Below are positions 1 through 8,252 of a stretch of DNA of 64,000 nucleotides, piece by piece (within the stretch, counting starts at the first letter, position 1; each line of letters begins with the position of its first letter). The DNA lies in assembly GCF_041521385.1 (NCBI RefSeq), contig NZ_CP168006.1:1374769-1438768 (forward strand), read 5' to 3'. The position numbers and the translations under genes were made by a program. Source of the stretch: Alcaligenes faecalis (lineage in GTDB: Bacteria > Pseudomonadota > Gammaproteobacteria > Burkholderiales > Burkholderiaceae_B). The notes beneath the pieces were generated by a model. The model worked only from the letters and a program-made list of their open reading frames with translations. It had not been told where the DNA came from and made no database searches.

Positions 1-219
1 GCGACCTTTGACCGTTTGGCGAGACTCCCAATACTCAAAGGCGGTGTTGAACACGTAGTTCCACACAATTGCAATCACCGAGATCGCCACTGCAATAGGT
101 GCAGACTCGGAGGCCTTCCCACCGGCAAAATACGCCAGCAAGAAAGAAGAAAAAACAATGGCAAAAAACTCAAACACACCCACGTAAAACACGCGGCGTT
201 TCCAACCTTGGAGTGTCAT
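1..219 (-). CDS. PACE-family efflux transporter, N-terminal part (cut by window edge)
   Basis: Only the first 73 codons are present; the gene runs off the left edge. The protein begins MTLQGWKRRVFYVG and shows two hydrophobic segments (about residues 10-31 and 43-60) separated by a short charged loop. An acidic residue (E17) lies inside the first helix, and the second helix ends in WNYVFNTAFEYWE. This is the layout of the bacterial transmembrane pair domain of PACE (proteobacterial antimicrobial compound efflux) proteins, small inner-membrane pumps with two such pairs that export biocides such as chlorhexidine or short diamines. The family assignment rests on this half only. The real substrate is unknown. 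The start is the first ATG downstream of the divergently placed tRNA region; no strong ribosome-binding site was seen. Confidence 0.75.
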   Translation of the reverse strand, partial: MTLQGWKRRVFYVGVFEFFAIVFSSFLLAYFAGGKASESAPIAVAISVIAIVWNYVFNTAFEYWESRQTVKGR

Positions 220-294
220 GGCTAAGCTGCTTATGCGCACGCCCCGCAGCCCCAAGATCAAGGAGCCAAGAGAACAGTGCGATTAAAAATACGA

Positions 295-369
295 TGGCGG
301 GCCCAGCAGGAATCGAACCTGCAATCTTCCCTTAGGAGGGGAAAGTTATATCCATTTAACTATGGGCCC
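295..369 (-). tRNA. tRNA-Arg (anticodon CCT)
   Basis: The minus strand folds as a complete cloverleaf. The acceptor stem GGGCCCA pairs with TGGGCCC, a D arm is closed by GTTA/TAAC, the anticodon stem TTCCC/GGGAA encloses loop CTCCTAA (anticodon CCT, reading AGG), and the T arm is GCAGG-TTCGATT-CCTGC. The discriminator base is G and the CCA end is encoded (295-297). It is an isolated single tRNA gene. Confidence 0.95.
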
Positions 370-797
370 GGCGGGCTTTCTGTGGAGTGGGCCCACGCGG
401 GCCAGACACCACATACACCGCAGGAATACAAGCTTTGCAACACACAAAGGCAGAGCTGACGCCTTTTCTTGTCTACAAAAAACCAAGCATTTTCCCGCCA
501 GGTGCAGCCGAAAGTGCTGCAGCAAAAGGACCATCAAAAACACCTGTCCTGCCGCTGTGCACTTCTCAGAAAAGCAGCCGCAAAGTGTACCAGCTAGACC
601 GCCGAGGTGAAAGGATTGAAACAGCCAAACAGAGTCGCCCTGTGATACCTCGAACAAGCCCGCACGCATCCAGATCACGCCTGACTCCGTCGCTCGAAAA
701 TCCGCTTCGACACCCGATCAGAAAAGGCCTTCCCTTGCCTTGCCGCTAACGAAAAAATCTCAAGCCCCGCCTATAAAGCCATCCCCAGCTCTTTCTA
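370..797. other. Intergenic region with no recognisable gene
   Basis: Short open frames exist on both strands but none has a plausible ribosome-binding site, family resemblance or coding-like codon use. The stretch separates tRNA-Arg from the promoter of the TRAP transporter operon. I see no repeats or mobile-element ends. Confidence 0.5.
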
Positions 798-855
798 GGA
801 CAAACCCCAATCTAAATATGTTGTTAATATATTTAGAAAATATTAAGATTTGTCC
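798..855 (+). promoter_or_regulatory. AT-rich promoter with overlapping dyad ahead of the TRAP operon
   Basis: A possible sigma-70 promoter is TTGTTA (821-826), a 17-bp spacer and TAAGAT (844-849). The spacer and -10 coincide with the inverted repeat TTAATAT-N9-ATATTAA (824-846). A wider dyad GGACAAA (798-804) / TTTGTCC (849-855) encloses it. A repressor bound here would block RNA polymerase directly. The GntR-type regulator encoded within the operon (3869-4519) or the nearby LysR protein are the natural candidates. The binding partner is inference. Confidence 0.5.
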
Positions 856-921
856 CATGCTCTGAAACAGCCCATTGGTCAGTGACAGAGCTGGACTATA
901 AAAAAACCACCGGAGACAAAC

Positions 922-1980
922 ATGAAATCCAAACTTGTTGCATCCACATTGACCAGCCTGTTGTTGCTAAGCGGCATCGCCTCGGCACAAGCGGCCGAAA
1001 TCAGTTGGCGCGTACCGACATCGGTACCCGAAGGCTCCCCGTTTTATCAGAACTTTCTGGAACGTTTCGCAAAGAATGTAAAGCTCATGACGGGTGATCG
1101 CGTCGAGATTCAGCCCTTTGGAGCCGGTGTGATCGTTCCTGCCCTTAAAGTCTTTGAAGCGGTAGAGACAGGCGTTGTGGAAGCGGGCCACTCCACCTCC
1201 AGCTATCTGGTCAATCAGGACCCGGCTAACGCGATTTTTGCGGGCTATCCCGGCGGCATGGGGCCCGATGCCTATCGTGTCTGGCTGTATGAAGGCGGTG
1301 GCAAGGAAAAGCTGCAGGAACTACGTGCCAAAAATGGTCTGAAAACCATGATTGTGGGGCTGGGTTCAACCGAAGTCCTGGCACACTCCAATACGCCTAT
1401 CCGAACCGCTGAAGATCTGAAAGGACTGAAGTACCGTACCTCCGGTGCCTGGGCCGATGTGATGAAAGACTATTTCGGAGCCGTTCCCACGGTGGTTCCT
1501 CCCGGCGATACCTACACCCTGCTGCAACGCAAAGGGGTGGATGCCGTGGAATGGGCAACCCCTTCCTCCAATACGCCAGAAGGCTTTCATCAGGCGGCCA
1601 AATACATCGTTGTGCCGGGTGTACACCAGCCTACGTTTATGTGGGAAGTCGTTCTCAAGCAGGAAACCTGGGACAAAGTGCCCGCCGACCTGCAGCCACT
1701 CATTGAAGCGGCTGCCGAGCTGACCACGCATCAATCGCTGGACTACTTCTATAACGCCGACATCAAGGCCATGGAAAAGTATCGCCAGGGACGCAACGAA
1801 GTCATCACCCTGGATCCCGCTTTCATTAAACAATTGGCCGAGGCTGGCAATGACTGGGTACACAAGAAAGCAGAAGCCCAGGCACAGTCCGGCAACGATT
1901 ACATGAAAAACCTGCTGACGGACTACGATGGCTTTCTGACTCGCTGGCGCAGCGAAAGCAATTACTTGATCCGCGACTAA
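922..1980 (+). CDS. TRAP transporter substrate-binding protein (DctP family)
   Basis: A 352-residue periplasmic binding protein that would capture a carboxylate substrate and deliver it to the DctQ/DctM permease encoded next. Residues 1-25 form a signal peptide ending in an AQA-type cleavage site. The body has the DctP fold, including the family's key arginine in the motif KYRTSG (R172), expected to salt-bridge the substrate carboxylate. The motif DAVEWATP (about 207-214) resembles the alpha-keto-acid (TakP-like) subgroup more than the sialic-acid (SiaP) subgroup. The start ATG follows a GGAGA ribosome-binding site. First gene of an apparent operon with 2007-6927. Substrate specificity is not determined by the sequence; a keto acid or hydroxy acid is only a suggestion. 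Confidence 0.9.
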   Translation: MKSKLVASTLTSLLLLSGIASAQAAEISWRVPTSVPEGSPFYQNFLERFAKNVKLMTGDRVEIQPFGAGVIVPALKVFEAVETGVVEAGHSTSSYLVNQDPANAIFAGYPGGMGPDAYRVWLYEGGGKEKLQELRAKNGLKTMIVGLGSTEVLAHSNTPIRTAEDLKGLKYRTSGAWADVMKDYFGAVPTVVPPGDTYTLLQRKGVDAVEWATPSSNTPEGFHQAAKYIVVPGVHQPTFMWEVVLKQETWDKVPADLQPLIEAAAELTTHQSLDYFYNADIKAMEKYRQGRNEVITLDPAFIKQLAEAGNDWVHKKAEAQAQSGNDYMKNLLTDYDGFLTRWRSESNYLIRD

Positions 1981-2006
1981 GTCCTACTTTCTGAAGGAGA
2001 GCTGCC

Positions 2007-2528
2007 ATGCTGCAGCCTATTTCAAAACTGATCGACTTTGTTGCCCTTGCCAGTGCCAGGTTGGCGCAGTTGGCTGCAGCCATCCTGGTCACGGCCATGG
2101 TGTGGGAAGTCTTTGCCCGCTACGTCTTGCATGCGCCGACAGTCTGGGCCTTCGATATTGCGTACATGATGAACGGGGCTATCTTTCTGCTGGGCATGGC
2201 CTGGGTCATGCGTCAGAACGAACACATCAGCATTGATGTGGTTCGCAAGCACTTGCCCAAGTCCTTCGCCCGTATTTCAGATGTGCTTCTATACCTGCTG
2301 GTGCTGTTTCCCCTGTTTGCCGTATTGAGCAAGGTTGGCATCAACAAAGCCTGGATGGCCTGGAAGCTGAATGAAGTGGAAATGGTCAGCCCCTGGGCTC
2401 CGGTGATGTGGCCGTTCTACGTCTGCATTGCCATTGGTCTGGTCGCCTTCACCTTGCAACTGCTGGCGCATGGCTTGCGCTGCGCGGTCAAAGGACAAAA
2501 CCATACTGAGGTCGAGGTGAACCCATGA
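2007..2528 (+). CDS. TRAP transporter small permease (DctQ family)
   Basis: A 173-residue inner-membrane protein with four hydrophobic segments, typical of DctQ subunits, which scaffold the large permease. The motifs WEVFARYVL near the first helix and the segment WVMRQNEHISIDV are characteristic of the family. It begins 26 bp after the binding-protein gene behind an AAGGAG ribosome-binding site, and its end overlaps the large permease start by 4 bp (ATGA), indicating translational coupling. It acts with 922-1980 and 2525-3844 in sodium-driven uptake. Confidence 0.9.
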   Translation: MLQPISKLIDFVALASARLAQLAAAILVTAMVWEVFARYVLHAPTVWAFDIAYMMNGAIFLLGMAWVMRQNEHISIDVVRKHLPKSFARISDVLLYLLVLFPLFAVLSKVGINKAWMAWKLNEVEMVSPWAPVMWPFYVCIAIGLVAFTLQLLAHGLRCAVKGQNHTEVEVNP

Positions 2529-3844
2529 ACCTATGGATTGCCGGACTGATGTTTCCCGCCCTGTTCCTGTTGGTTTTCCAGGGCATGCCCGTGGCGTTTG
2601 CACTGATCCTGCCCGCTTTTCTGGCGGGTTGGTACGCCTTTGGCCCCATGGTCTTTGACCAGATGTACGGTGCGCTGTATGGAGCTGCCACCAACCATAT
2701 CCTGTCAGCCATTCCCATGTTCGTACTGATGGGGGCCCTGCTGGAGCGTTCCGGTATTGCTGCCCGTCTGTTTCGCGCCATGCAGTTATGGCTGGGCGGT
2801 CTGCCAGGCGGGCTGGCTATTGCCACCATTGCCATGGCCGCCACCTTTGCGGCCGCAGCCGGTGTGGTGGGTGCGGTCGAAATCATGGTGGGTTTAATGG
2901 CCATCCCGGCCATGAAACGCTTTCGCTACAACAACTCCCTGATCGCCGGCACGATCTGCGCTGGCGGGTCGCTGGGCACCATGATCCCTCCATCAGTGGT
3001 CGCGGTCGTCTACGCTTCCCTGGCACAGGTTCCGGTGGGAGAGTTATTTGCCGCCATGCTCTTTCCGGGTCTATTGATGAGCACGCTGTTTGTGGGCTAT
3101 ATCCTGATTGCCTCCACGCTCAAGCCAGAGTTGGGGCCAAGGGCGGATGACGAAGACATGCGCCGGCCTCTGGGTGAAAAAATCAGTATTACGATGCGTG
3201 GTCTGGTTCCCATGATGCTGCTGATCATCGCTGTTCTGGGTTCTTTGATGAAAGGGATTGCATCGCCCACCGAGGCAGCGGCCCTGGGCGCGGCGGCCGC
3301 CGCTGTCCTGTGCATTTTCTACCGTCAGTTCAACTGGGAAGTTTTCAGCGGAGCATTACGGATTACGGTGCGCATTACAGCGATGATCATGCTGATTGTG
3401 GCCGGGGGCACGATGTTCACCGGCGCCTTCGCTGCCAATGGTGGCGCCAAGCTGGTAAACATGCTGACCAGTGATCTGGGCCTGGGCAGCACAGGTACGA
3501 TCATTTTGTTTCTGGGCATCGTATTTCTGCTGGGCTTTGTGCTGGACTGGACCGCCAACGTCCTGATTTGCGTACCGCTGTTCCTGCCCTTTATTGTGGC
3601 AACCGGGCTGGATCCCCTGTGGTTTGGCGTGATGATGATTGTTGTTATTCAAACCAGCTATCTGACGCCGCCTCTGGCCTCATCCATTTTCTACCTCCTG
3701 TCCATTGCCCCAAAAGACATGACATACGGGCAAGTTTGTCGAGGAGTCCTGCCATTTATTCTTGCTCAGTTACTGACCTTGCTGATCGTCGCTCTGTTTC
3801 CCGCGATTGCCACTTGGTTACCCCAGCAAGTATCCGGTTTTTAA
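2525..3844 (+). CDS. TRAP transporter large permease (DctM family)
   Basis: A 439-residue, very hydrophobic protein with about twelve membrane segments, the transport-catalysing subunit of the TRAP system. Family motifs are visible: AIPMFVLMGALLERSG near residue 60, the stretch ICAGGSLGTMIPPS around residues 140-155, and LTPPLASSIFYL near the C-terminus. It starts inside the stop codon of the small permease gene. Length is normal for DctM. Substrate unknown; see the binding protein. Confidence 0.92.
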   Translation: MNLWIAGLMFPALFLLVFQGMPVAFALILPAFLAGWYAFGPMVFDQMYGALYGAATNHILSAIPMFVLMGALLERSGIAARLFRAMQLWLGGLPGGLAIATIAMAATFAAAAGVVGAVEIMVGLMAIPAMKRFRYNNSLIAGTICAGGSLGTMIPPSVVAVVYASLAQVPVGELFAAMLFPGLLMSTLFVGYILIASTLKPELGPRADDEDMRRPLGEKISITMRGLVPMMLLIIAVLGSLMKGIASPTEAAALGAAAAAVLCIFYRQFNWEVFSGALRITVRITAMIMLIVAGGTMFTGAFAANGGAKLVNMLTSDLGLGSTGTIILFLGIVFLLGFVLDWTANVLICVPLFLPFIVATGLDPLWFGVMMIVVIQTSYLTPPLASSIFYLLSIAPKDMTYGQVCRGVLPFILAQLLTLLIVALFPAIATWLPQQVSGF

Positions 3845-3868
3845 CCCCATTTTTATATTGGAGTCTCT

Positions 3869-4519
3869 GTGAGTAGCGCCCCCGCCTCTTCTTCTCGTGC
3901 CGCTGAAACCGCCTATCAGGCGATTGAGCAGCTAATAGCCACACTCAAACTGGAGCCAGGTCAGGCCATTGTGGAAAGTGATCTGGTGGAAATGACGGGT
4001 TTGGGACGCACCCCCTTGCGTGAAGCTCTGATGCGCATGGTGGCCCTGGGATTGATCGAGCAACAACCACGCCGCGGTCTGCGTGTCAGTGAAATCCGTG
4101 TGGCTGAGCATCTGACTCTGATTGAAACGCGCCGGGTTCTGGAGCGCCTGATTGTGCAGGGAGCCGCCCGCTGGGCGACCCCTGCCCAACGCAGCGCCTT
4201 GCTCGGTCACGCCCAGGCCATGGTGGATGCCGCCAACGCCAAGGATATCGACGCCTATATGCTGGCCGACCAGCATTTGGACGAAGTGATCCACCAGGCC
4301 TGTCGCAACACCTTTGCTGTGCAAGCGGTCACGCCCATGATCGTTCAGTGCAGACGATTTTGGTACGCCTATCAATATGAAGGCGACCTGGAAGCCGGAG
4401 CCCAGGCTCATTTCACACTGGCGGAAGGCATCCAGGATGGAAACCCCGACCTGGCCTTGCAAGGCTCTGAAACGCTCATGGCCTACCTGAGCGCCTTCAC
4501 CCGCAAGGTCATTGAGTAA
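3869..4519 (+). CDS. GntR-family regulator with FCD ligand domain (FadR subfamily)
   Basis: A 216-residue transcription factor. Residues about 15-75 form the winged helix-turn-helix, with the signature LVEMTGLGRTPLREALMRM. Residues about 85-210 form an all-helical FCD domain that usually binds an organic acid with a metal ion; histidines in DQHLDEVIHQ and a later H in QAHFTLAEG are plausible ligands. It uses a GTG start 24 bp after the permease gene, behind TTGGAG. Located inside the operon between transport and catabolic genes, it is likely a local repressor released by the substrate or an intermediate, perhaps acting at 824-846. The effector is not known. Confidence 0.85.
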   Translation: MSSAPASSSRAAETAYQAIEQLIATLKLEPGQAIVESDLVEMTGLGRTPLREALMRMVALGLIEQQPRRGLRVSEIRVAEHLTLIETRRVLERLIVQGAARWATPAQRSALLGHAQAMVDAANAKDIDAYMLADQHLDEVIHQACRNTFAVQAVTPMIVQCRRFWYAYQYEGDLEAGAQAHFTLAEGIQDGNPDLALQGSETLMAYLSAFTRKVIE

Positions 4520-4554
4520 ACCGATAGACCAACGACTAATAATCTGGAGACATC

Positions 4555-5442
4555 ATGAAACTGAACGGAATTCTCGTTCCCATCGTTACCCCGTTTGACG
4601 CCAACAACCAGTTAAACGAGCAAGCCCTGGAGCGTCTGGTGGAGTGCTTTATCGAGGCTGGCGTAGGGGGAATTGTGGCTTGCGGCACAACAGGCGAGTA
4701 CTACGCGCTAAGCGCACAAGAGCGTCGCCGTGTGCTGGAGATTGTTGCCAACACCGGCCGTGGCCGCACAACACTGATTGCCGGTGTGAACTCCATGTCA
4801 CCTGCCGAAGCCATCAGCCGAATCCGTGAAGCCGAGGAGCTGGGATACGAGGCGCTGATGCTCTCTCCCACCCCCTACAGTCTGCCGGGCCAAAATGAAG
4901 TGGTGGCATATTTCAAAGAAGTCGCCGCCGCCACCGAATTGCCGATTGTCATGTACAACTTCCCGGCACGCATCGGCATTCAGATCGAGCTTGAATCCGT
5001 TTACGAACTGGCCACGGTCAAGAACATTGTGGGTATCAAGGAGAGCAGCGGTAATTTCAGCCGAGTGGTTGCCATGGTCAATGCCAATCTGCCCGACTTC
5101 CAGGTTGTTTGCGGCTGTGATGATCAAGCCGCCGATTTCTTGTTCTGGGGTGTCCGTAGCTGGATCAGTGGCGGGGCCAATGTATTTCCTGCCGAACAAG
5201 TCCAAATGCTCAAAGCAGCGGAACAAGGGGACTGGGACAGCGTGCGCCGCATGATGGCCGCCATGTTGCCCGCTATTGCCGCCATGGAGTCGGGTAACTA
5301 CAACCAGAAAGCCAAACTGGGCTGCGTGCGTCACGGCATTGATGTCGGTTCGGTACGCCTGCCCCTGCTCCCAGTCGACGCACAGGAACGGGATGACTTT
5401 CTGGCACAAATCAACGCTTACCAAGTCGAACAGGAGGCTTGA
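4555..5442 (+). CDS. DapA-superfamily lyase (aldolase/dehydratase)
   Basis: A 295-residue class I aldolase-type TIM barrel. The Schiff-base lysine is K162 in GIKESSGN. The catalytic tyrosine is Y134 and a carboxylate-binding arginine R139 sits in YNFPARIG. The paired threonines T45-T46 lie in CGTTGE. These match dihydrodipicolinate synthase, but the gene sits between a TRAP transporter and an aldehyde dehydrogenase. A catabolic role is therefore more likely, for example a 2-keto-acid aldolase or a 5-dehydro-4-deoxyglucarate dehydratase-like enzyme, than lysine biosynthesis. Which reaction it performs cannot be decided here. It has a good GGAG ribosome-binding site and ends directly before the next start codon. 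Confidence 0.85.
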   Translation: MKLNGILVPIVTPFDANNQLNEQALERLVECFIEAGVGGIVACGTTGEYYALSAQERRRVLEIVANTGRGRTTLIAGVNSMSPAEAISRIREAEELGYEALMLSPTPYSLPGQNEVVAYFKEVAAATELPIVMYNFPARIGIQIELESVYELATVKNIVGIKESSGNFSRVVAMVNANLPDFQVVCGCDDQAADFLFWGVRSWISGGANVFPAEQVQMLKAAEQGDWDSVRRMMAAMLPAIAAMESGNYNQKAKLGCVRHGIDVGSVRLPLLPVDAQERDDFLAQINAYQVEQEA

Positions 5443-6927
5443 ATGCCCACGCAGAAAGAAACAATCTTTGAGTTGGCCCGTACCGGAAAGCTGCATGCTT
5501 CCCATTTGATTCCTGGTCACCCAACTACGGCTTCGGCCTTGCTTGATAACATCAGCCCTATCGACCTGGCCGTGATTGGCAAGATCTCCGCCGGTCAAAC
5601 CTCGGATGTACAAGCGGCGGTCACTGCTGCGCGCACAAGCTTTGAATCCGGGGAATGGTCCGAGCTATCTCCGGCTGACCGTAAGAAGATCATGCTCAAG
5701 TGGGTGGCCTTGCTGGAGCAACACGCCGAGGAACTGGCTGCACTCGATTGCGTGGATGCAGGCAAACCCATCACCGAGTGCCTGAACACCGATATGCCGG
5801 CCACCATCGATACCTTTAGCTGGTATGCAGAAACGGCCGATAAATGCTTTGGTCGAATTTCCCCCACTGGCTCAGAGGCGCTGGGTTTGATCACCCAAGA
5901 ACCCATTGGTGTGGTGGCTGCCGTATTGCCCTGGAACTTCCCAGCCCAGATGTACGCCTGGAAAGTGGCCCCTGCTCTGGTCTGCGGCAACTCGGTCATT
6001 GTGAAGCCGTCCGAGCTGACCAGTCTGAGCGCCTACCGCATGACACAACTGGCGCATCAGGCAGGCATCCCGGAAGGGGCGCTCATTCTGATCACAGGCA
6101 CAGGGGAAGACGTAGGAGAACCGCTGGGACGACATGAGGACGTGGACATCGTGTCGTTCACCGGCTCCACCGAAGTAGGACGCCTGTTCCTGAAATATTC
6201 TGCGGAAAGCAATCTAAAAGAAGTCGTGCTGGAATGCGGCGGCAAAAGCCCCCAGGTCATTTTTGAGGATGCCCGGCTGGACGAAGCGGTTCCCTCCATC
6301 CTGGCGGCCGCCTTCTGGAACATGAGCGAAAACTGCAGTTGCGGTTCCCGCCTGATCGTCCACAGCAGCCTGAAAGACACACTGCTACACAAGCTCACGC
6401 AAGGGCTGGAGTCCTGGAAAGTGGGCTTGCCTACAGACCCGGACGTGTCCATCGGTCCGATGGTCGAAAAAGCGCACTTTGAAAAAGTGGCCAGCTTTCT
6501 GCAGAACCCCGGTAAAAACGCCCAACTGGTTCATGGTGGGCGTGTCCACAGTGACCTGGGCAGTGGCTGGTACATCGAACCCACCATCTTCGATCACATC
6601 ACCCCGCAAGACCGCCTGTTCCAGGAAGAAGTGTTCGGCCCCATCCTGGCCATCACAACCTTCGAGACAGAAGAGCAAGCCATCGCCTTGGCGAACGACA
6701 CCCAATACGGCCTGGCCGCCTCCATCTACACACTGGATGTGCGGCGCGCACAGCGTGTCTCGCGCAAGATCAAGGCAGGCACCGTGTCGGTGAATGGTTT
6801 TTCCGAAGGGGATATCACCGCACCTTTTGGCGGCTTCAAACTGTCCGGTTTTGGCGGCAAGGACAAGGGAATGGAAGCCCTGGATCAATACCAGCAAACC
6901 AAGGCGATCTGGTATGTGAACCAGTAA
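5443..6927 (+). CDS. NAD(P)-dependent aldehyde dehydrogenase
   Basis: A 494-residue member of the ALDH superfamily. Catalytic residues are visible: N165 in LPWNFP, the general base E264 in LECGGKSP, and the nucleophile C298 in SENCSCGSR. A second cysteine, C300, lies two residues later. The dinucleotide-binding signature FTGSTEVGR is at 239-247. It resembles the PuuC/betaine-aldehyde branch in length and motifs. It begins immediately after the DapA-like gene with no gap, so the two steps are probably consecutive: the lyase makes an aldehyde (a semialdehyde is one possibility) and this enzyme oxidises it to an acid. Substrate assignment is inference. Confidence 0.88.
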   Translation: MPTQKETIFELARTGKLHASHLIPGHPTTASALLDNISPIDLAVIGKISAGQTSDVQAAVTAARTSFESGEWSELSPADRKKIMLKWVALLEQHAEELAALDCVDAGKPITECLNTDMPATIDTFSWYAETADKCFGRISPTGSEALGLITQEPIGVVAAVLPWNFPAQMYAWKVAPALVCGNSVIVKPSELTSLSAYRMTQLAHQAGIPEGALILITGTGEDVGEPLGRHEDVDIVSFTGSTEVGRLFLKYSAESNLKEVVLECGGKSPQVIFEDARLDEAVPSILAAAFWNMSENCSCGSRLIVHSSLKDTLLHKLTQGLESWKVGLPTDPDVSIGPMVEKAHFEKVASFLQNPGKNAQLVHGGRVHSDLGSGWYIEPTIFDHITPQDRLFQEEVFGPILAITTFETEEQAIALANDTQYGLAASIYTLDVRRAQRVSRKIKAGTVSVNGFSEGDITAPFGGFKLSGFGGKDKGMEALDQYQQTKAIWYVNQ

Positions 6928-7058
6928 GCCGCTGCTTGCATAACCCAGGCAGCAACAAGCAGACCGCTGTACACCGCCCCCCTCTCAGACTCCTGGACAT
7001 GAAAGCGGGGGCGGTGCTTGTCAATGAGCGGCTCCGGTTTCTTAGGCAGGTATGACAT
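6885..7058 (-). CDS. Candidate small single-span membrane protein
   Basis: A 57-codon frame beginning MSYLPKKPEPLIDKHRPRF, with a basic N-terminal half followed by one long hydrophobic, tryptophan- and tyrosine-rich segment to the end. A GAGG sequence lies five bases before the ATG. The start codon lies in the loop of the hairpin GGCAGG-N8-CCTGCC (7045-7064). It lies 86 bp downstream of the LysR gene on the same strand, and its last 43 bases overlap the 3' end of the aldehyde dehydrogenase gene in antisense. I recognise no family. It may be spurious; conservation in relatives would decide. Confidence 0.3.
   Translation of the reverse strand: MSYLPKKPEPLIDKHRPRFHVQESERGAVYSGLLVAAWVMQAAAYWFTYQIALVCWY
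6972..7016. terminator. GC-rich hairpin between the convergent ALDH and LysR-side transcripts
   Basis: Perfect 10-bp inverted repeat CACCGCCCCC / GGGGGCGGTG with a 25-base loop, located 45 bp after the aldehyde dehydrogenase stop. There is no uridine run on either strand, so intrinsic termination is uncertain; it could instead protect the 3' end of the mRNA. Confidence 0.4.
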
Positions 7059-7144
7059 CCTGCCCTCAGGTCCCGCCCGGCCCGCTCGACATAGGGCATT
7101 CACGATGTAGCACCGGCAATCAGTCCACAACAGACAGAACGCCA

Positions 7145-8122
7145 CTAGTAGAAAAAAGCCCCCCGCTCCAAGGGCACCGTCTTATCAGTACACACCCGTT
7201 TCAGCTCCTGCGCGAACAGCTTGTCCACCGGACGCTGCTGACCGGCCACCCGTGTAAAGAGCGCGATAGGCGACAAGCCCCACTCAAAGGAGTACGGCAC
7301 CATCGCCACGCCGGACACGCGTACCAATTCTTCAGCAATTTCGGTCGGCACCACAGATACAGCACGGGAGTGATTCACGATCAACTCCCCAATCAGCTTG
7401 GGCGACGAAGTCTCTACGCTGGGCACAGGCTCCAACAAGCCTGCCCGTAAAAACAGGTTCGCCACCTGCCGCCGCATCGGGGTATTGCGCGGTCCCAGAA
7501 TCCAGTCCAGATCCTGCAATTGCGCCCAGTCCAGCTTGCGTCGCCCCAATCGACCCGCCAGTTCCCGGCTGGCAATCAGGCGTGGTTGCTGCGCGTACAA
7601 GGCCTCATGGCGCAGCCCTTTCATATTCAAATCCGCAGAGCTGCGTGCAACGACGGCATCCAGGGCATGATCGCGCAATTGTTCCAGCAGGGTTTCCGTC
7701 AGCCCTTCGGTCATGCTGACAGAAACCACCTGCCCGTGAGGGCGGGTTGCCCGCAAAGCCGTGGAAACCAGTTTTCCGGACACAAAGGGAATCACACCCA
7801 GGCGCAAATGCGCCTGCCGCCCCATGCTATGCGCCTGCAGATCCAGACTTAACAGTTCCATATCCTGCACCATGGCCCGAGCGCGTGAAATCACGATCTG
7901 CCCTTGTGGTGTTGCCTCCATGCCACGGGAGGAGCGCAAGAACAGCGGCGTGCCAAAAACTTGTTCCACCTCGGCCAGGGCCTGGGTCACCGCAGGCTGG
8001 CTCATCGCCATTAAATCCGCCACTTTGGTCAGCGAGCCCAGACGTTCGATCTCAATCAGCAAAGCCAAGTGACGCAGCTTGAGTCGTTGCACCAAGCGAT
8101 GCGCGATATCGTTTGTTTCCAA
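7145..8122 (-). CDS. LysR-family transcriptional regulator
   Basis: A 325-residue regulator. The N-terminal helix-turn-helix spans about residues 17-75, with the signature GSLTKVADLMAMSQPAVTQALAEVE. A type 2 periplasmic-binding-fold effector domain follows from about residue 105. It faces away from maeB and its 3' end converges on the aldehyde dehydrogenase operon, so it could control either neighbour. The 168-bp divergent region to maeB carries a dyad beginning five bases upstream of its own start. The effector is unknown; the sequence belongs to the aromatic/sugar-acid type broadly (GbpR-like) but this is a weak guess. Confidence 0.85.
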   Translation of the reverse strand: METNDIAHRLVQRLKLRHLALLIEIERLGSLTKVADLMAMSQPAVTQALAEVEQVFGTPLFLRSSRGMEATPQGQIVISRARAMVQDMELLSLDLQAHSMGRQAHLRLGVIPFVSGKLVSTALRATRPHGQVVSVSMTEGLTETLLEQLRDHALDAVVARSSADLNMKGLRHEALYAQQPRLIASRELAGRLGRRKLDWAQLQDLDWILGPRNTPMRRQVANLFLRAGLLEPVPSVETSSPKLIGELIVNHSRAVSVVPTEIAEELVRVSGVAMVPYSFEWGLSPIALFTRVAGQQRPVDKLFAQELKRVCTDKTVPLERGAFFY

Positions 8123-8126
8123 GCTC

Positions 8127-8160
8127 TTACCCTACCCATAAGCATTTACTAATGGGGTAA
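8127..8160. promoter_or_regulatory. Dyad in the LysR-maeB divergent region
   Basis: TTACCC (8127-8132) pairs with GGGTAA (8155-8160), and the inner TTAC-N7-GTAA (8146-8160) forms a second, overlapping dyad. It lies immediately upstream of the LysR start codon, where LysR proteins usually bind to repress themselves. Assignment as an autoregulatory site is inference. Confidence 0.4.
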
Positions 8161-8252
8161 TAATAAGCCCTAATATCCAAACCTGTTTAATTATCTACAC
8201 TTGTTGAAAACCGGCAGTGACGCACTATTCGCCACGCCTTCCCTGGATTTCA

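Noticed and set aside
387..749. 120-codon plus-strand frame after tRNA-Arg
   Set aside because: The start overlaps no ribosome-binding site, the product is basic and low-complexity, and an equally long frame exists on the other strand.
4555..5442. Assignment as the lysine-pathway dapA
   Set aside because: Active-site residues would allow it, but the operon with a TRAP transporter and an aldehyde dehydrogenase indicates catabolism, so the symbol was withheld.
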